The translations under genes were made by a program, and so were the position numbers. This document shows positions 59,319 through 64,000 of a DNA stretch of 64,000 nt, one piece after another. A model generated the notes under the pieces. It searched no databases and was not told where the DNA came from. It saw only the letters and a list, made by a program, of their open reading frames with translations. The stretch's first letter is position 1, and every line of letters begins with the position of its first letter. Source of the DNA: Aquanectria penicillioides (taxonomy: Eukaryota > Ascomycota > Sordariomycetes > Hypocreales > Nectriaceae); NCBI GenBank assembly GCA_003415625.1, contig PYIU01000004.1, positions 4,154,001 through 4,218,000 on the forward strand, given 5' to 3'.

Positions 59319-62300
59319 ATGGAGGAGTCTACGGTCGCTGAGCTGACGGGAGAATGCTTGGATTTATTGCGGCAATGTCGGGAGACTGTAAAAGCCGAAT
59401 CGCTCCGCGTGGGGCTCGACAATCGCCTCGCCGATTTCAGGCTTTGGTCAGATGGTGTGGGAGCGATGGCGAGACAGAGAACTTCCCTGGACTGGAGATT
59501 CAGATCGCGGCCTGATGATCTGGATATGATAAAGGGAATACTAAGCCTTCTCTGCCAGTTCCTTCGAAACTACGTACATGTTGCCGAAAACGAGAAGCCC
59601 GTCGACGAGGCTCTGCGCAATGTTGACTCGGCGCTCGAAAACCTCGCTCTGCTCGCTATGGCGATTCGCCAGACGGGAACGAGATCCCGGTTAGAGAAGG
59701 CTGATGGAAAATACAACCCCGATGACCACAAAGGCCTGAGAGATCATATTGAATGCATAATCCGCATTCGACGCGATCCCGCTGGTCACACATCAAGCTG
59801 TTTAGATCGTCGACAACATCGCCTAGTCGAAGGCAATTTGCGGAGGCGAAACCGATTCATTCAGGCGCAGAAACACTCAAGGAGGTTGAGAGCAGTTGAA
59901 AAGAAGAAAGCCGACGCCATTATTGAACAATTTCAAGCCGGATCGCCAGCAGTAGAGAACCCTCCAGAATTACAGCCAGCACCAGGAAAGTCGCCACAGC
60001 CGTCTCAAGCGAGGACCCCCGATCCTTCGATTGTGAAGCCTGCCGTGGTTCCGATGCGAAAGAATCTCACGGCACCGACCGCATCAGGAAACTCGGCCTC
60101 AGTTCCTGATAGCAGCATGAAATTCGCCTTTAGAGAACCTGGCCGGCGGGCGACAGCCTTAGAAGGACCGAAAACAGTGATTACGAAAATCACCGCGTCT
60201 GCCAGTTACCCATATGTCAAAGTACCGAGTGGCCATAATTCCTTCCAGTGTCCTTGTTGTTGTCAGACCTTGCCACGAGACTACGCCGTTGATAATACTT
60301 TATGGAGGTAAGGAGTCGTACTTCATCAGAATTTTGCTGTGGATCTGACAATATGGTTGCAGGAAGCATCTGGCTAAAGACATAAGTCCTTACACTTGCA
60401 TTGCCGACCATTGCCCAACTCCGCACGCCTATTATAACACCGAGGCAGACCTTGAACATCATCTGAGGCACGATCACCCTCCCACTTGGCAGTGTCCACT
60501 ATGTGAGGAGTACCCCCCTACCTTTAGGACTGAAGAAGGCATTGAAGGGCACTTGGAAGACGAGCACGATACAGTGGAGCCAGACGAATGGCCTGGACTG
60601 CTCGAATTATCTTTACAGTATGGCCTGGGCATCGACTGCTGCCCTTTGTGCGGTGAAACCGATACAGTTGACTCCCCGGAGCTAATTTCCCATGTCCTGG
60701 AACACATGCATCAATTTTCATTACTTAGTCTGCCTTGGTCCAAGGACAATGTGGATGTTACTAGAGCGGATGCTCTCTCGTTCAACCCTACTCATCCAAG
60801 ATTACTCTGGAGCCCAGAACCTAGAGGCGACCTAAACCTACCTATCCCATTCGAATCGGTGAGCATCAAAGAACGGCTCGATGCATGGCTGAGCTCGGAT
60901 TCAGTAGAGCTTCCTCATGACATTGAAGACTCTGAGAGGAGTCGACGGAGTATTGACAAAGACTATATCGATGATGATTGTGACTTCTTTGCTGATCAGA
61001 TTTACTTTGCGGATCAGAGCAGCAAGGGCTCGGTGCGAGTCGGAACGATTTCAGAGAGAAGCGAAATGAGTGTTCAAGGTGCGTCATCATTGTTCTGAAC
61101 GAGGAGCACTGTAATGCCCGTTTGTCACCAAAATGGGACTCATATAATGGCTCTGGGACTCTCAACAAGTAATTTTGCTAACCATTGACACTTATTTTCG
61201 CCGCAACAGACGCCGTCGGCCCCCAATTCCATGTTCCTCACGCTAGGAACCCCGAATGGATTCTTCAACACGAACCCTTTGAGGTCATAAAAACTCTTGT
61301 TCGTGATGCGCAGCAACCCCAAACCGGCCACTCACGACTAACGCTGTTGGGGGTCAGCGGCGTCGGGTATGTTACATTAAAGGTGTCACTCAAGTCCTAC
61401 ACTCACGGTTAAACTAGAAAAACTCAAATCGCGATCGAATTTACCTACTGGGTGAAAGAGCATTATCCCAACTGGTTTGTCTTCTGGGTCGATGCTAGTG
61501 GTAGGGAGAGGTTCTTTGAGGCCATTTCTACAATCGGCCGAAGCTGCGATATTCCTGGGTTCAATGAACCGGGATCGATTTCTCAAATCGATCCGCTTGT
61601 GCATCAATCTGAGAATACTAATCGCCCGTTGGATTTGTTGCAGCTTGTGAAAGACTGGCTTGAACATGACAGTCCCAAACCTTGGTTGCTTGTGCTAGAT
61701 GGCCTCGAAGAAAATTTTGATCTATTTTCTCCCGTTGGTAATCCCAGGATCTCAGGATATATTCCCTCTGGGCTAGGGTCCGTATTAATAACCACGAGAT
61801 CCAATCACGTCGCCAACTCATTCAATGGATCTATGGGAGGACGATCTGTTGAAATCCGCGAGATGGCAACCAGGACTGCCAGCGAACTTGTCCTTCAAAG
61901 ACCTATTTTCGTCAACGAGAGACAGAATAGCATTGTCCAACTCATCTCGAACTTTGGCAATTTGCCTCTTGGATTAGCTCAGGCTGCATCCTTCAACCAG
62001 AAGTTTTCCACCAGCATTGCCCACTACTCGAACCTCATCAGCGGGGAAGATGTCACTTGCTCGACGCTTGGTCTCCCTGATACCAACAAAGTACATGATA
62101 CAGTCGTCAAGGCGTTATTTGTATGCCTGAAACAATTAGCCATGAGAGAAAGATTCGTGTATGACTTCCTTATCTGCATAGCGTACTTTGACTGTCACGG
62201 TATTCCAAGGGAGGTTATCCTCAACTACGCCGCAATATATTATGAAGACCAGAACGACAATGATCCTAGACGGTTTTCGCCCGAGGCCCTAGTTGAATAC

Positions 62301-63579
62301 ACCATCAGGACCCTACTTGAGCTCTCATTGGTAACACAGGGGGCCTCTGGTGGTATATTCATGCACTCGTTGACACAGTCGATTATTCGAAAATGGGCCG
62401 ATCAGCGACAAGAAGGTTTAAACAACTATATCGAAATGGCTTCAAGGACAGCTTTACTCAGCTTTCCTCAACCCCAAGACAATAACATGAGACTATGTGC
62501 GCAACGATTGCCTCATGCCCTTTCCGTGGCCTTCTATGGATTGAGAATGGACATAAACAAACGAGAGTTCTACATCAGACCACTTCAGTCACGAATCTCC
62601 AAATACATTCACTCGCGGGGTGTTCTAGAGGGATCGGATTTGATCTTGGATCAATATTCAAATAATCCTAAAGATGATCACTTCATGGGCGGTCCCTCAC
62701 CTGAATCCGCTGATGAAGGTGCAATGGGTGGCCCTGAAAACCGAGGCTTTGGATCCGATGAAGCCTCGGATTGGCGGGACGAAGAGAATGAGCTGCATCC
62801 ATATTCTTCTGTTGAAGCCATCTCTGAGCTATCAGACAGGTTGAGGCGCCAGGAAGACACAAATCCTCGCACTAAACACACCATTTTCCGCGGTGGCTCG
62901 CCCATTCCCCGGCCACGGAATCCTCCACCGCCTGATCCCAGAGTCGATTCTTCTCTGCTGCCTCTCTTTCGCAATGTAGATAAAAATGGTGAGTGGAACT
63001 TTCCCTAGAGAAGTATTTTTGCTTCGCGATACGTCTATCTCTACTAGTTAAGCAGGATCTACATCCTGTGAGAGGTGATGGCCCCTGCTAACGCTTCTCC
63101 TTCCAGAAACCGGGCACCTCACTTCCAAGGAACTTACCTCGGCCTTGGTGAACGGCGATTGGTCGCAATTCGACCCGGTCACTGTGCGCATGTTAATCCG
63201 CATGTTCGACACTGACCGAAGTGGGACTATCGACTTTGAAGAGTTTTGCAAACTCTGGGAGTTCCTAGCTTCCTGGCGAGCGCTCTTCGACAGATTTGAC
63301 GCAGACCGTAGCGGCAATATTTCGCTCTCTGAGTTTAGCGAAGCTATCACGGCCTTCCAATACCGTCTCAGTCCGCAATTTTTAGCACTGCTGTTCCAAA
63401 CATTTGACAAGCGCAACGAAGGCGCGCTAAACTTTGACCTTTTTGTCCAGGCCTGTATTTCCCTCAAGCGTCTAACTGAGGCTTTCAAAAAGCATGATGA
63501 TGACCGAAATGGGTACATAACCATCAGGTTCGAGGACTTTCTTATTGAGATCCTCAATGCCGTCAAAACACTATTATAA
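59319..63579 (+). CDS. zinc finger - NB-ARC - penta-EF-hand fusion protein
   Basis: Five exons (59319-60307, 60363-61078, 61210-61366, 61418-62988, 63107-63579) give 1301 residues in one frame. Residues 1-130: helical module found in fungal zinc-finger/NLR proteins (SLDWRFRSRPDDL). About 310-410: C2H2-type fingers (FQCPCCC, YTCIADHCPTPH, WQCPLCEEYPP, HLEDEH). About 617 onward: NB-ARC with P-loop GVSGVGKTQ spanning intron 3, Walker B PWLLVLDGLEE, GSVLITTRS and GNLPLGLAQA. No TPR, ankyrin or WD repeats follow. Instead, after a Pro-rich linker (RPRNPPPPDPRVDSS), a full penta-EF-hand domain of ALG-2/Pef1 type begins (about 1130-1301), with EF loops starting DKNETG, DTDRSGTIDFEE, DADRSGNISLSE, and DDDRNGY. 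Intron 4 splits EF loop 1. A calcium-responsive NLR is implied. Alternative: a separate PEF gene with its own internal promoter. Confidence 0.85.
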
Positions 63580-64000
63580 GAGGATGGAAATAACTGAAGA
63601 GAGTATTGGAAAAGAAGAAAATGCCATACGGCAGATTCTTGAACTTGAAACATTAGAAGCTTTGTCAAAGAAAAGGGCTAGGAACTAGAATCAAGTAACT
63701 TTTTTTTTTTAAAGAAGGAATTGTTAAGAGGGTCGTCAGTAATTTTATCACACTATATTTCTATTCAGTAGCTCCCTGATCATACCAAGTTCGCCGCGAA
63801 GCCATTTACCCAATCACTACTAGAATATGTAAGCAATGCTATAGGGGTCATGCATAGATAGGCTTTAAAAGATGCTGTATTTTTTAGTCTATTTAACGGC
63901 TGGGAGTATATACAACATTCGATGCCGTTGACCTTAGACCCTCGTATACGAATAAGGCGGAATGGTGATGGAGATTATTCTGTCTTAAATTTCGAAATAA
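63580..64000. other. 3' flank to window end
   Basis: AT-rich, no gene recognised. Confidence 0.4.

Noticed and set aside
1..64000. CRISPR arrays, rRNA genes or intact transposons
   Set aside because: No regular repeat-spacer structure, rRNA sequence, transposase or reverse transcriptase motifs were seen in any frame.

Overview
The window is chromosomal DNA of a filamentous ascomycete (Pezizomycotina; Sordariomycetes seems likeliest but is not proven). Genes carry many short introns of about 45-130 nt with GT..AG ends and CTAAC-like branch sites. The contents are typical of that group: NACHT/NB-ARC and ankyrin proteins, Zn2Cys6 regulators, drug and siderophore MFS transporters, a LaeA-like methyltransferase, and pseudogenes with C:G-to-T:A stops. 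Gene models below were built by hand from reading frames and splice signals. Models marked intact have exon lengths summing to a multiple of three.

Layout. 1-2.2 kb: 3' part of a NACHT-ankyrin gene. 3.4-5.3 kb: a broken phosphotransferase and an orphan ORF. 7.2-8.7 kb: a secreted esterase and a HET-like fragment. 9.3-22.2 kb: a uracil-catabolism (URC) island holding URC4 (DUF1688), two uracil phosphoribosyltransferases, a malonate/methylmalonate-semialdehyde dehydrogenase-type ALDH, a dead nucleoside hydrolase, URC1 (GTP cyclohydrolase II-like) and a PRPP synthetase. GATA-factor motifs are clustered in its promoters. Uracil plus PRPP would give UMP-type intermediates, which URC1 and URC4 open and degrade, and the ALDH could remove the three-carbon semialdehyde. 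22.8-29.1 kb: a siderophore transporter with an SREA-type promoter site, and a DHA1-type drug transporter. 33.5-35.0 kb: a LaeA-like methyltransferase. 35.6-37.3 kb: a decayed PNP-NACHT-ankyrin gene. 37.8-45.4 kb: Zn2Cys6 regulator, MFS transporter, fumarylacetoacetase (with a frameshift) and maleylacetoacetate isomerase, an aromatic amino acid catabolism group. 46.5-51.1 kb: a DUF1993 gene, a broken SNG1-like gene and a broken AttH/kievitone-hydratase-like gene.

53-63.6 kb is the most striking part. A DUF7580-subtilisin (S8) protease gene, a small cysteine-rich secreted protein, a probable gasdermin-like pore-forming protein and a zinc finger-NB-ARC protein lie side by side. The NB-ARC reading frame runs without a stop into a complete penta-EF-hand calcium-sensor domain. 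Fungal gasdermins are known to be activated by linked S8 or CHAT proteases (HET-Q1/HET-Q2 in Podospora), so this looks like a regulated cell death / allorecognition island. The calcium-sensing NLR fusion may be a new architecture.

Other notable points: an apparent one-nucleotide exon in the PRPP synthetase gene, a seven-nucleotide exon in a drug transporter, two GC-AG introns, and repeated Trp-to-amber changes in otherwise well-preserved pseudogenes, as expected from RIP-type CpA-to-TpA mutation.
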